This document shows positions 22,538-33,125 of a DNA stretch of 64,000 bases, in pieces (position 1 is the first letter of the stretch; the number at the start of each line of letters is the position of its first letter). Source of the stretch: Coemansia sp. RSA 487 (taxonomy: Eukaryota > Kickxellomycota > Kickxellomycetes > Kickxellales > Kickxellaceae). Below the pieces are notes generated by a model. The model was given only the letters and a program-made list of their open reading frames with translations. It ran no database searches and was not told the DNA's origin. The position numbers and the translations under genes were made by a program. The stretch covers positions 62,001-126,000 of the forward strand of contig JANBRJ010000008.1 in NCBI GenBank assembly GCA_027577595.1, read 5' to 3'.

Positions 22538-23956
22538 TTAGTAGATATAGGGGACAAACTTCCATGGCACAACGCGCATGTACTCGTCCCAGTCGGCGCC
22601 GTACTTGCGGGCGCAGCGGGCATCGTCGCGGCCGACGCGATGCACAAGCACAATGACAAAGAAGGTCAGGTAGAAGTACGGGAAGAAGGACCCGAAGCCG
22701 GTGATCAGGCCCCACGACAGCGCCATGGCGAGGTCGGCCGTGTAGTGCGGCTTGCGCACGTATGCGTACCAGCCGTCGATCAGCAGCTTGTTGCCGTGGC
22801 GTGTCTGCAAGAACTTTGCGTTGTGGATAAAGCTCTTCGGCAGCTGCGGGAAGGCATTGCGCTTGATCAGCGTGTTGTTCCAGTGCATGCGGAAGCGGTT
22901 GCGCTGCGAGTTGCCGGTGTCCCAGAAGAAGTACCCCGTAAGCAGCAGCACATAGCAGCACACAACCCACACAACCGAAAAGTTCATGGGGCCGTTCTTG
23001 AGCAGGTAGATCGACGAGTAGCAGTACGAAAACGGCACGCCCGCCAGGTTCCAGAACAGCAGATACCAGCTCTCGAGCTCATAGAAGATGTCCCACGACG
23101 TGATCACGCACTCCTCGCCCTTGTTGCAGGCGTTGGAGTACAGCCAGTGTGCAAGCACCATAAACGCCGACTCGGGCGTAACATAGCCGAGCTGCTCGTA
23201 CTGCTTGAAGGCGCACGACAGCGAGATGAAGAACAGCACGGGCCACGGGATGCGCAGCTCCGTGAACAGCTTGAGGTCCAGCGTGCCGACGCGCGGGTTC
23301 AGGCACACGCCCATGAAGAAGTCGTAGATGACGTTTCCTGACGCGCGGTGCTTCTTGTCACGTATGGCGGTGATCGCATAGACGACGCCTGCCAGCACAA
23401 AGCTCCAGATCATCGCCACCGACATGATGGGGCCAAGGTTATCGATGATTTGCGTCAGGCGGAAGATGCCCGAGAAGTGCAGTGCCAGCGACGTGATGAC
23501 GGCAATCCACCACGACCACAGGGCGTTGCAGTGGTACGCCAGGCGCTGGCCGTTGAGGCTGGGCAGCTTGTACCCGTGCATGGTAGGTCCCGGGCACACA
23601 TACGCAAGCCCAACCATGAAGAAGGTGAAGCCCAGGTAGATCTTGGCGCCGGTCCATGACGGCGCAGCAATGTCCCAGTACCGCGCCGCCATGCGCACCG
23701 CCCAGGGGCCGATGTCGGCAAACGAGTCGGGGCCCAGGAAGCGCCCGGCGTTGTCGTAGACGCACAGGAATTGGTAGGCCATTAGCAGCGGGAACCCGAC
23801 GATCATCGACGCTGCGCCGATGGGGCCGCCGAACTCGTAGACAAAGTTGTTGTCGGTGACATCGTCATAGGCGACGTCGTCACGTGGGCGAGGGTTGGAC
23901 GATCCTGGGGCGACCAGTGGTTCGGTGCTGGACGGCTGCTGCTGGTTAGAGCTCAT
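22538..23956 (-). CDS. ERG4: Delta(24(24(1)))-sterol reductase
   Basis: A 472-residue multi-pass ER membrane enzyme that uses NADPH to reduce the C24(28) side-chain double bond in the last step of ergosterol synthesis. The start is the ATG at 23956; a frame extending upstream begins with a non-ATG codon. The length then equals yeast Erg4 (473). Motifs of the ERG4/ERG24 family: FGGPIGA near the N-terminus, LNPRVGTLDLKLF, CNKGEECVITSWDIFYE (ERG4-specific rather than ERG24), LAGVPFSYCYSSIYL, DGWYAYVRKPHYTADL, LSWGLITGF and the C-terminal HRVGRDDARCARKYGADWDEY. Eight to nine hydrophobic segments are visible. It is convergent with ERG11. Confidence 0.96.
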   Translation of the reverse strand: MSSNQQQPSSTEPLVAPGSSNPRPRDDVAYDDVTDNNFVYEFGGPIGAASMIVGFPLLMAYQFLCVYDNAGRFLGPDSFADIGPWAVRMAARYWDIAAPSWTGAKIYLGFTFFMVGLAYVCPGPTMHGYKLPSLNGQRLAYHCNALWSWWIAVITSLALHFSGIFRLTQIIDNLGPIMSVAMIWSFVLAGVVYAITAIRDKKHRASGNVIYDFFMGVCLNPRVGTLDLKLFTELRIPWPVLFFISLSCAFKQYEQLGYVTPESAFMVLAHWLYSNACNKGEECVITSWDIFYELESWYLLFWNLAGVPFSYCYSSIYLLKNGPMNFSVVWVVCCYVLLLTGYFFWDTGNSQRNRFRMHWNNTLIKRNAFPQLPKSFIHNAKFLQTRHGNKLLIDGWYAYVRKPHYTADLAMALSWGLITGFGSFFPYFYLTFFVIVLVHRVGRDDARCARKYGADWDEYMRVVPWKFVPYIY

Positions 23957-24409
23957 GGCGTGGTGGGGTTTGCGTGCTCTGACGCTTCTTGTTGCGGGTT
24001 CTGCAGAGGTGGACACTTTTGGAATCGGGGCAGGGCGAGCGGACAGAGGTGGCGCTGCACAAGATAAAAATTATAAGATAGAAGAGCGACAGAAGACGAA
24101 GGAAGCTTGTGGAAGAGGAGGGTTTGGGTCAAAGCGCCAAAAGCACAAGGGCCGTGGGAGGGGCCAGCAGGGGGTTTGGGTTATATACTTTGCGGCTTTG
24201 GAGGCGGCAATTTACAAGTGAAGGAAGCGCACCAGCGGGCGTGCCGTCGCGTAGCCCGAGCTCTGCATCTTCCGCATTCTGAATGTGGAAATGCGATGCA
24301 CTGCAGATCCGGTCGCTTCCCCACTTCTGCCCAACCAATCATCGGCGCGGTTCCGGCTCTTTCCCCATCCAACCCCTCACAAAACAGCTGGAGCCAACGC
24401 AGTCGGAGC
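23957..24409. other. Spacer: ERG4 promoter region
   Basis: About 450 bases upstream of ERG4 (minus strand) and downstream of the PC-esterase-like gene. On the minus strand it contains a TATATAA-type box near 24180-24190. No gene was seen. Confidence 0.5.
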
Positions 24410-26221
24410 CTACGCCAGCTCCAGCATGTTGGTGCCGGTGCGTGCAGCGTTGGCATAGAACGGATCGAGGTTGCACAGACTGTTTACCAGCACGTGGTTC
24501 TCGACCTCGACCAGCGCCGCCGGCACATTGCTGACGGCGCACATAGCCGATTCGCGGCGCACAGAGGCCGGCAGCGCTTCTGCAATGCGTGCGACGTCCC
24601 AGAAGTGCACCAGGGAGCCAAAGTGTAGCGCAAACAGGCGCGCCGCGTACTCGCCGTACAGACGGTTGCGGTCCTTCTGCACACGCCGCAGCGGCTTTCC
24701 GGCAGGCAGGCGGCAGCAGGCGTGCTGCGGCGCCCGCACGATGATGTGGCGGCCAGCGTAGCTTGCCTTGAGCAGCGCAACAAGGTCGTCCAGCTGCTGC
24801 GTGTACTCCAGGAACGGCGTCAGCGCTGCATCCAGCGTCCCCAGCGCAACAATCACCAGGTCGGCTTGCGGGTATCCGCGCAGAGCATCGGGTGCCAGCG
24901 CACGGCGCCAGTCGGCCGCGCCGTTGTACACCGTCAGGCCCTCCCAGCGATGGTAGTAGATGCGCGCAAGCGGCGCAAACAGCGCTCGACGCCGTGGCTT
25001 CCCGTTCTCGCGCACGGACCACCCGCCGTCCTCATCGTTCAGCTCGATCAGCGCATCGCGCACGCTGTTCTGCCCCGTAAATCGCGCAAACACCTCGCCG
25101 CTGTCGTCGCATGCGCATCGCTGCTGCTGCTGTGCGTTTTTGCTTGCGCACCACTCGCCCAGGCTGGTGATCTTCTTCAGCGCACGCCGCGTGCTTGTGT
25201 CGCCGAACCAGTGGATTGTGTATGCATTGGCGCCGCCGCCGCCGTTGTTGTTGTTGTTGTTGCTGCTGCTGCTGTTTGAAAGCGGCCGCCCGCCGTCCAG
25301 GCACCGCAAGAACTCGTTGTACGTGTACCCGTGCAGCCGGCACATGTACGGCAGCCACACACGCCCGCCATACTCCGGCAGTCCGAACACGCCGCGCGCC
25401 TTGGCAGCGCTGGCTGCCATCCACCGCCCAGGCTCATCCGCGCGTGTGCATGCAGGCAGCGCGTGGTAGCTCCTTGGGTGATACCTGCTGCTCAGCGGCA
25501 CAGACACGTGGATCAGCGTCCCTGCCGCCACTTGGATCTCCTCCGGCTCGTATTGTGTCGGAACTGCAGTCGGCGGTTCGTAGTTCCACTGCGCGTCGCG
25601 GAACTCGACAACACCACCGATTTCAAAGCTGTCAGCGTCAAACAACCGCACGTCGCCCTCGTACACATGCACGGCGCGGCGCTCGGCCATATGCGCATGG
25701 GCCACCGGCGCCACCGCCACCGACACGCTAATCCCGGTTGCGGCGCCGACCGCATCGACCATCATCGAGTCCCACAGCCCAGGGTGCCCTGCCAGCGGCT
25801 GGTGCTTTTCGGTCACCAGCGCCGCTTCCCGCTCGAATCCATCGGCTGCTTGCGTCGGCGGCACCACCACGCGCACGCACACCGGCTGCCCAGCAACCAC
25901 ACGCAGCACACGACTCCCCTCCTCGGTTATGTGTGCGCCTGCAACCAGCGCAAATGGCTGTGTGCGGTTGCCGTAGTCGTGCGTCAGAACCGCCGGATCA
26001 ACCCGCGTTCCTGCACAGCTGTAGTCTGCTGCGTACTCTCCCGATCCTGCCGTCTCCTGTGTGCCGCTTTCACATAGGTATTGCAGACTGCTCGCTGCGG
26101 ACCACGCAGTGGTGACCAGCACCAGTACAATCATCCATAGCAGCACCCGCCGCTTGCGCCGCAGCCGCACCGGCACTCTGCTACTGCCCCCCGCTCTGTC
26201 GATGCTCTCCTGGCTGGCCAT
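24410..26221 (-). CDS. Type II membrane protein with PC-esterase/NXPE-like C-terminal domain
   Basis: A 603-residue protein from the ATG at 26221. A basic cytosolic tail (RLRRKRR) and one hydrophobic segment (about 28-50) predict a type II Golgi/ER membrane protein with a lumenal body. The N-terminal lumenal half (about 60-280) is beta-rich. After a Ser/Asn/Gly linker comes YTIHWFGDTSTRRALKKI, which resembles block I (GDS) of the SGNH-like PC-esterase domain in NXPE and plant TBL proteins that act on sugars. Later blocks include YYHRWEGLTVYNG and LVIVALGTLDAALTPF. The usual catalytic Ser of GDS is Thr here and no clear C-terminal DxxH is present, so activity is uncertain. Assignment is by motif only. 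Confidence 0.6.
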   Translation of the reverse strand: MASQESIDRAGGSSRVPVRLRRKRRVLLWMIVLVLVTTAWSAASSLQYLCESGTQETAGSGEYAADYSCAGTRVDPAVLTHDYGNRTQPFALVAGAHITEEGSRVLRVVAGQPVCVRVVVPPTQAADGFEREAALVTEKHQPLAGHPGLWDSMMVDAVGAATGISVSVAVAPVAHAHMAERRAVHVYEGDVRLFDADSFEIGGVVEFRDAQWNYEPPTAVPTQYEPEEIQVAAGTLIHVSVPLSSRYHPRSYHALPACTRADEPGRWMAASAAKARGVFGLPEYGGRVWLPYMCRLHGYTYNEFLRCLDGGRPLSNSSSSNNNNNNGGGGANAYTIHWFGDTSTRRALKKITSLGEWCASKNAQQQQRCACDDSGEVFARFTGQNSVRDALIELNDEDGGWSVRENGKPRRRALFAPLARIYYHRWEGLTVYNGAADWRRALAPDALRGYPQADLVIVALGTLDAALTPFLEYTQQLDDLVALLKASYAGRHIIVRAPQHACCRLPAGKPLRRVQKDRNRLYGEYAARLFALHFGSLVHFWDVARIAEALPASVRRESAMCAVSNVPAALVEVENHVLVNSLCNLDPFYANAARTGTNMLELA

Positions 26222-27865
26222 TGCAATTGACGGCGCCTGCAATTATGCCTGCAAACGTTTGTGTTCTGGTGCCTTGCGCGTGTGTGCGTGTATTTTGGAT
26301 GATTAATGCCAATTGCTGACTATTGTACAATGCGTAACAGTGGTGTATTGGCGTTGCAACCCTCTCTCGGTTAAGCGAAGAGCGATGGTGGTTGGTGAAT
26401 GCGTTTGAGTTTGCCCCTTCGCGAAGTGCGTTTTAACAAAGGTGTCTTGAATGCAGGTGAAGACGAGTATGAGTGAAGAGAAAGGAGTGCTTTCCTGCAA
26501 CCCAGGCAACGACGTCCCCTGGTCGCCTCTTGTATCATTTCCTCTCCCTTCCGCCTGACAAGAGAAGGCCGTTCGTGGCTGTGCATGTGTCCTGCATTTG
26601 GTGACGCTACGCAAATGCGCATCCTTGGTTGCTGCCAAGTGAGGAAACGCTGCTTTCCAGAATTTTATCACAACAATTCCAAAGAGCAAGAGATATTCGA
26701 TCCATGAATGGATGCTGCCCTAATTTACGCCCCTTTTCATTTCTAAATTCAATAACAACGCCAGCAAGAGCTAGAAAAATGGCCCAATGCGGTTCTGCAT
26801 TGCGAATTGTGTGCTTTTGTCTACGGAATAAATACGTAATCGTACATATATTTTTTTAAAAAAAGCTGTCCCGCTTTTTTCCCGATGTGGTTGTTTTTAT
26901 AAAACTCGAATGCCGACATCTTGGGCGGAGGGGAAGGCGATATCCCCATTCCTTTGTCTTTCTAGCCCACAAAATACATGAGCACGTACATCCTGCAATT
27001 CTCGCTTAGAGGTTGCCAAAAAAACATGAGCCAGGGGAAACGATGTGGCGATATCTTCACTTCAGCTATGAGAGGCTTTTACATTCTGGATTTTTATTTC
27101 GTTGTGGTGATCAGCATTTAACATCTTTCAGGAGACAAGACAATGTGCTGACTGCAAGACCGCCATGTGGTCATCATCGCATCACCAGGCATGGAATTCG
27201 TCCTCAAATCCCATGCGGCAGCGGTACAGTGACTGGATCCCAATTTCCATTTTCACCAAAAGAGAATCAACACCCGTTGTTTGCAGATCGTCCTTTTCCG
27301 AGTACACTCCGACAATCTCCTAAAAAGATGGATCTTTTCCAAATCAAATCAGCTGTCCTTGAAAAATCTCTTCCCCAAATACAGCACACATCGTCTGAAA
27401 AAAAATAAACATAATTTGTTTACCTTTGTGCTATCGTAAACAAACAGGCTTTACTGCTTTATGTCTTGGATCTTCAAATTATCGAAAAACAAAAAACAAG
27501 GGGCAGCGCATCCAGGGCTTTCCCTGAACTATCCTCCCTCTTTTTCTGTTTATCGCATTCTTTTGTGGATGGCAGAGAATGTGCTTTCTGTGTTCAGTAC
27601 ACGCTCCCCCTTCTTTCTTTCTCTTTCTTTGCAACAAAGACACTGTGTATCCAGCTCATTGCGCTGTTTCAAATAAATCTTTATGATTGAAACCGATCCT
27701 TTTCAATTCTCTTTTCCTTTTTTCCTTACTTTTGCTGATAACACAACACGTCTTTTCAATCCTCTTTTTTCGCGCCATCTTCACTCTTTTAGTTGCGCTC
27801 GATACTAATATATTTTTCTTATTCAATCGCAAAACAAAAAAAAAAGACAATACAAAAAGCACACG
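26222..27865. other. Spacer: divergent promoter region of the PC-esterase-like gene and sirtuin
   Basis: About 1.64 kb between divergent starts. No frame is convincingly coding; the longest (27013-27408) has an unbiased composition and no domain. The 300 bases before the sirtuin start are pyrimidine-rich. Confidence 0.55.
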
Positions 27866-29164
27866 ATGCCAGAGACATACAGACTGTGCGACAAAAAGAA
27901 CACCGCGCTCACAGCGCTCATCAAACGCGTCGCACTGGCAAAGCGTGTGGCTGTTGTGACTGGGGCAGGTATCTCTGTCAACTGTGGCATCCCAGACTTC
28001 CGGTCCTCCGAGGGCATCTTCCAGCAGATCCAGGCCGCGCACGGCGACACTCTGGCCTCAGGTCGCGATTTGTTTGACGCGTCCGTGGTCTTCCGGTCTG
28101 CCGCCACCGCCGACATCTTCTACCGGTGGATGACACACCTACGCCGCAAGTGCGCCGAGGCACAGCCGGGAGTCGTGCACCGCTTTATCCGGCAGCTCGC
28201 CGACCGCGGCACGTTGTTGCGCAGCTACACACAGAACATCGACGGGCTTGAGCGCAAGGCAGGGCTCACTGTGTGGGACCCCTACGCGCCCAAGAGCTCA
28301 GATGACCATGTGCCCTGGCAGAGCGCCCAGTCCGTGCCGCTCCACGGATCCATGGACCGCCTGACATGCCACCTGTGCTCGAGCTCGCTCCATTTTCCCG
28401 AGCACTCGCGCGGCGCTATCGTTGCTGGCGACGAGTGCCCCGACTGCAGGCTGCGCTCCGATGCGCGTCAGGCCGATGGCCGGCGTTCGCTGCCTACAGG
28501 CAAGCTGCGCCCAACCGTTGTGCTCTACGAGGAGCCACATCCGCACTGCGAGGACATTGCAAAGATAATCGCCCACGATACACGCGCACTGGGATCCCGT
28601 CGCGCCCCGCCCGCATCGACGCTCCATGGCAGTAGCCGCGTGACAAAGCCACGGGAGCCACAAAATGTCATAATGGTCTTTGGCACCACGCTGAAGGTCC
28701 CCGGTTGCCGCCAGCTCGTGCGCCAGCTGGCCAACGCGTCGCCAGCCTCGACAATCACCGTGTTTATCAACAACGAGCCTGTCTGCGGGAAGAGCTGGGA
28801 CGGTATCGTCGACTACCAGGTTATTGGCGACGTCGACGCGTGGTGCCTGCGCATCCAGCGCCAGTGGAGCATGCAGCCGAAGATTACACGCTGGGCCAAG
28901 ACCCGCAAAACAACAACACCTGAAGTTCGTGCGCCGACACAAAAAAAGCCCCAGCGAATGACTGCCAACAAGGAAAATGCCGACACAGCACCTGCTGCAG
29001 CTTCTTCCAACGAAAAGTGCCAGACGAGTAGCAGAAAACGAAAGTGTCTTGACGTTTGTGATGATGGACTGCTGCCTACTCGGAGGTCTGTCCGCATTGC
29101 TGAGCGTGAAAGCTTGGATCTCTACCGCCAGTCATCGCCACACGCGATCTATATTTGTATATAA
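27866..29164 (+). CDS. HST3: NAD-dependent protein deacetylase of the HST3/HST4 type
   Basis: A 432-residue sirtuin. HST3/4-type sirtuins deacetylate histone H3 Lys56 in the nucleus and protect genome stability. Seen: VTGAGISVNCGIPDFRSSEG (31-50, NAD binding), YTQNIDGLERKAG (121-133), catalytic His160 in VPLHGSM, zinc cysteines C168/C171 and C191/C194, and VFGTTLKVPG. GISVNCGIPDFRSS and the TLKVPG ending favour the fungal HST3/4 class over SIR2 or SIRT5. The C-terminus has a basic patch SSRKRKCLD and an RRSVRIAERESL motif, compatible with nuclear targeting. ATG at 27866 is the first in frame. It converges on the CC2D1-like gene with 127 bases between stops. Confidence 0.9.
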   Translation: MPETYRLCDKKNTALTALIKRVALAKRVAVVTGAGISVNCGIPDFRSSEGIFQQIQAAHGDTLASGRDLFDASVVFRSAATADIFYRWMTHLRRKCAEAQPGVVHRFIRQLADRGTLLRSYTQNIDGLERKAGLTVWDPYAPKSSDDHVPWQSAQSVPLHGSMDRLTCHLCSSSLHFPEHSRGAIVAGDECPDCRLRSDARQADGRRSLPTGKLRPTVVLYEEPHPHCEDIAKIIAHDTRALGSRRAPPASTLHGSSRVTKPREPQNVIMVFGTTLKVPGCRQLVRQLANASPASTITVFINNEPVCGKSWDGIVDYQVIGDVDAWCLRIQRQWSMQPKITRWAKTRKTTTPEVRAPTQKKPQRMTANKENADTAPAAASSNEKCQTSSRKRKCLDVCDDGLLPTRRSVRIAERESLDLYRQSSPHAIYICI

Positions 29165-29291
29165 CGTTTCTTTTCTTTCTAGCCGTTTTGTCTCTCGGAT
29201 TTAATGCCTCTTCTCTTCAGGGGATTGCTCTCTCTCTAAAATTTACTCTCTAAATGGTATTTATTCACCACAATCGATGCATTAATTGGCT

Positions 29292-31733
29292 CTACTCTGC
29301 GCTCATTGCCGCTTTCATCTCCTCGAGCTCATTGCGCATGGCCTTGACCCGCTTCAGCGCCCGAAGTGCTAGATCCTTGCGGCCGCCCTTCTTGGCTGTC
29401 AGCGCCCACTGCGTGGCCAGCTGGAGCTCCCTTGTAACGCTGTCTATGTAGTCCTGGATCGTAAGTGTTCCTGCCCCGACTTGTGCTGCAACCACACTCA
29501 TACGAAGCTTGATTGCCGTCTCCAGCTCCTGCAGTGCGCTTGCGTGTTCCTTATCGCTTGTGTTTCTCATCCGCTCAGGAATCAGCTGCAGCTCCATCTC
29601 CAGAACTGCGTTGGAGACAATAGTTTCGATCGAGTTCATCTGCTCAGCAATATCGTCGACTGACTGCGTCTGTGGCTTGTTAGCTTCATCGGTAGCGTTG
29701 GCAGAAGCACTTTCGGCTTGCTGTGCTGGATCCGCTGTCTGTCTGTGTTCAGATACATTGTCACCATTCGCCGCAGAGCTGCCTTTCACGTTCAGGCCAG
29801 TCTGCTTTTGTAAAGGCAGCTCATGAGCAGCTGCAGCTGCAGCTGGCTGAGATTGAAATTGAGGCTGTGTTTGAGCTTGGTCATTACCACCAGTATCCTG
29901 GTTATCAAGGTATATCCACCTCTCGCTTTGAGCTACAAGCTCGGCTTTGTTTGTCAATGGCAGGCGAAGCCTTGCAGCCACATCTACATATATCGGACCG
30001 CCTAAAAACGGTTTGCCAGTCCTGCCAGCTCCGTCAGAAGTAGCTTTGATCTCGACAAGCTTCGAAACTTCGGACTTTGTGCGAAGTTCCAAGAGCGGTA
30101 TCGATGCCCTGCCAACCAGCTGCGATCCCCAGAGAATGCCCAAGTATTTATGCAGCTCCACCGTGAGTTTTCCGCGCTCGATCCACCGCTGTAGCGGGCG
30201 CATAAAATGCCGGTCGACAAACTCGATGTTGTGCGTGTAGCCGACATCTACGTCGCCGCCGCTCGACTCAAACTCATTGTATTTTATTGTGCGCGTATAG
30301 CCCTTGCTGTTCTTGTCACGCGGCCATCCGCTCTCCCACTGCACATAGAAGTCGCTCTTGCCTCCCAGGGTCGCTGCAAGGTCGCCATCCGAGAAGATAC
30401 GCTTGACTACAACCTGAAGTTCGCTGACCGAAATGTCGCGTCTCTGCTCCACTGGCATAGTCCACTGCACTTCGCGATGCAGGAACGGCGGAGGCAGCCG
30501 CCTGCCGTTTGCCTCAAACGAGACTACGGCAGCCAGATCTGCTGCAGACCGCTTTTTCAGCCGGTGGAAATCCAGTGCCAGCGTTTTCTCGCCAGTCTTG
30601 AGAAAGTACGCTGCAAGGTTTGTTGCCTGAGATATCTGAATCTCTAGTTTCCGTTTCATCGCTGCAAAGCTTGTGGCTAGCTCACCAAATTCGCTGTTCT
30701 GTAGCTCAATATCCTCGAGAGTACTGGGCGCAACTCGCGTACTTTTGTGGGACTGCTTTGGGCCCGGTGCTGCTTTCTTTTGTGCTGTTGGTGGGACATG
30801 CGAACGCGGAGGCTTCCTTGGAGCAGAAGCAGAAGCAGCCGGTGCTGGGTGTATATTCAAAGGCCCCGGCACGGTTGTGCCCTGCAGCTGAGGTTCATTG
30901 CTTGGTTGCTGCCTTTTAGTGCTTGTTCCAACAGAGTTACCAGGTTGCTGCTGAATTCTAGGGGTTTCAAAGGCCGGTGTCCCAGAAGAAACGGGCATTC
31001 CCGATTGAGCCTGATCTATTGATGTCTGGATGCTCTTCATCTGCACAAGCATTTCCCGTGCTTGGTTCATGTCTCCCTGCCGCTTGGCAGCCAGTGCCAG
31101 TCTTTTAAGCTCTTGGTGCTGCTTCTTCAATGCTTCGACAGTCACGCCAGAAGAGCCGTTTTGCACTGTAGGCTCTGCTGCTGCTGTTATTGTCCGTTCT
31201 GGCGGATGTGCTGCTACCTCCGTTTGGTTGTCTCTGGGCTGCTCTGCCGGCGCAGGCGAGGAAGAGTACTTTGCCAGCTCTGCAAGCAGCCCAGGGTCGT
31301 TCATGTCGTCCTCTGTAACAGTAACACTCTCGACAGCTCTGTCTTCTTCTTCATGGTCGAGCTTAACAGGAGAGCTCTCATCCAATGCACCCTGGCCAGG
31401 TGCTACTGTGTGGGGTTTGGAGGTGCGCTTGTGGCGCTCAGCGCCACTGGCAGCTGACGGAGGCTCGCAATGACCCATCTCTCTGCGCATTGCCTCTAGC
31501 TCGCCAAGCAGGTCAGGGTCGTTTAGATCGGTATCGTCAAAGCCAGCGTCCACGTCATCAAAGCCACCGTGTTCAATATCCAAGCCATCGATACCAATGC
31601 CTACTTCAATGTCGTCTTGTGTGTGGGGTTCCAAGGGAGCTGGCGGGGTGACAGAGGCAGCGAGGTCGCCGTGCGAATTCGGCAACTTTGAAGACCCCGT
31701 ACTCTTCCGACCACGTCCTGCAATAAGATACAT
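29292..31733 (-). CDS. CC2D1/Lgd-family protein (DM14 and C2 domains)
   Basis: An 813-residue protein from the ATG at 31733, the first true ATG of a frame that extends further upstream. Two acidic NDPDLLGELE and NDPGLLAELA motifs (about 70-80 and 145-153), then DM14-like helices at 201-240 and about 345-405, then a C2 domain at about 438-595 (from VVVKRIF to YVDVAARLRLPL), then a coiled C-terminus. This order is that of CC2D1A/B and Drosophila Lgd, which bind the ESCRT-III protein CHMP4/Snf7 through DM14 domains and regulate endosomal sorting. The sequence TTGCAG just after the start codon could be a 3' splice site, so a short upstream exon cannot be excluded. A 350-residue C-terminal region is fungal-specific in appearance. 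Confidence 0.85.
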   Translation of the reverse strand: MYLIAGRGRKSTGSSKLPNSHGDLAASVTPPAPLEPHTQDDIEVGIGIDGLDIEHGGFDDVDAGFDDTDLNDPDLLGELEAMRREMGHCEPPSAASGAERHKRTSKPHTVAPGQGALDESSPVKLDHEEEDRAVESVTVTEDDMNDPGLLAELAKYSSSPAPAEQPRDNQTEVAAHPPERTITAAAEPTVQNGSSGVTVEALKKQHQELKRLALAAKRQGDMNQAREMLVQMKSIQTSIDQAQSGMPVSSGTPAFETPRIQQQPGNSVGTSTKRQQPSNEPQLQGTTVPGPLNIHPAPAASASAPRKPPRSHVPPTAQKKAAPGPKQSHKSTRVAPSTLEDIELQNSEFGELATSFAAMKRKLEIQISQATNLAAYFLKTGEKTLALDFHRLKKRSAADLAAVVSFEANGRRLPPPFLHREVQWTMPVEQRRDISVSELQVVVKRIFSDGDLAATLGGKSDFYVQWESGWPRDKNSKGYTRTIKYNEFESSGGDVDVGYTHNIEFVDRHFMRPLQRWIERGKLTVELHKYLGILWGSQLVGRASIPLLELRTKSEVSKLVEIKATSDGAGRTGKPFLGGPIYVDVAARLRLPLTNKAELVAQSERWIYLDNQDTGGNDQAQTQPQFQSQPAAAAAAHELPLQKQTGLNVKGSSAANGDNVSEHRQTADPAQQAESASANATDEANKPQTQSVDDIAEQMNSIETIVSNAVLEMELQLIPERMRNTSDKEHASALQELETAIKLRMSVVAAQVGAGTLTIQDYIDSVTRELQLATQWALTAKKGGRKDLALRALKRVKAMRNELEEMKAAMSAE

Positions 31734-33125
31734 CGTGGCGCCGCTGTTCAAAACCAATACAAATAGAACCCTCAGGGCGCTAGCTTTCTTTGGTACCGCT
31801 GTGGTTGAAATGAAAGAAACAGTAGGCCTCTTAACAATGCAGATATCCGCGGCTGCGCAGGAAAAGGGGGAATGTATAATACAATAGCGGTGGCGTATGT
31901 ATAACTCAGCGATAAATGAAAGAAATGTAAAGCGAAGAAACAAGAGCTGAGCTCTGAGCTAAAGGAGACATCACAGCTTTTGTCTTGAGACACGCAGATT
32001 TGATTTCGGGATCAAAACGTAGCTTTTATCCTAGGAGAGCATTCAAAATCTGTTATCGATGCTTTTTGGGGGAGCAGTAAAACTGTGAGTGATTTACAAT
32101 TTACTTCGGATTGCATGCTCACATGAGTCAGATGGTAGATGATGACGCTCTATTATTACATTTTATTTCTGCAATTGACAATGATGAGGCTTATTCTTGC
32201 GCTTGGGTCAGTTCTAGTTCCGGATATACGCTGCGATGACAACTGACCAAAAAAAACTAATAGGCGTATCCAAGGACTGCGACTCTCATCTGCCCATACA
32301 CCCACCCATATAGCCCTTGCATCCTTCCTGCGCTTGGTGCAATGCTATGGATGCAGAGTGATGGCTTCAAGGGACAGAGAGCTAGCTGACCCTTGCGTCT
32401 TTGAGAGAGAGAAAGAAAAGGCGCTGTGCGGCCAATTTATGCACCCGTGAAGACCGCCACCCGCACACAAGTGAAAGGGGGATCCTGCACATGCCGTTGC
32501 CATGCGTTTGTTCCCACTTGGTGCGGTGATGACCTGTCAGAGTCAGTAGCCGAAAGTCACCCGTTTTTGGCCGGCATGCACTACGAACAGGTGCTGCGTG
32601 GCAGGCAAGCCAATGACGTTGCTGCAGGCATTGCCCTGTTTGACAAACGGAGCATGTATATAACGGAGTTTGTTAGCACCATCTGGAAGTGTGCGGATAG
32701 CCTGTTTTGGCGCTTTTTCAACGTCCAAACCAAGATATCTCCAGACCTTTTCCCTTCTCACACTCTGCTGTCAGTGGCATCCAATCGACTTCCCCCCACT
32801 AATAATCGTAGATCATCAGCTGCTGTAATTGTCACCACGAGTTCTGCTTTCAAACTTCTTTTGTGCGTCATTCATGTTTTCCTCTTTCTTTCTTTATCCT
32901 ATTTGCTGTTTTCACTCTTTTTCAGTTCTTTCTACGCTTGTATGGAAAACAACCTATACTTGCTTAAAAGGGCCACCACGCCTTGTTTGACTTTGACAGC
33001 TGGGCGCTCCCCCCCCCCCGCATTTCCGTCCACGCTGCCTAGCATAATTTACTTTGTTTTTTTTTCGATTTTAATTGTGAATTGTAGCCCCCACACTAAT
33101 AGATAGTATATATATACACACACAT
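31734..33125. other. Spacer: divergent promoter region
   Basis: About 1.4 kb between the CC2D1-like start and the unrecognised gene at 33126. It contains CT-rich tracts and a run of C near 33010-33020. The frame at 32426-33106 is low-complexity and lacks any domain, so I do not call it. Confidence 0.55.

Noticed and set aside
27013-27408. 131-codon frame in the sirtuin upstream region
   Set aside because: No codon bias and no domain; composition resembles the spacer.
31728-31733. TTGCAG at the CC2D1-like start as a 3' splice site
   Set aside because: The nearby ATG is in good context and no convincing upstream coding exon was found, so it is kept only as a caveat.
32426-33106. 226-codon frame upstream of the unrecognised gene
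   Set aside because: Low-complexity, Ser/Phe-rich, no good start context, and composition like a promoter.
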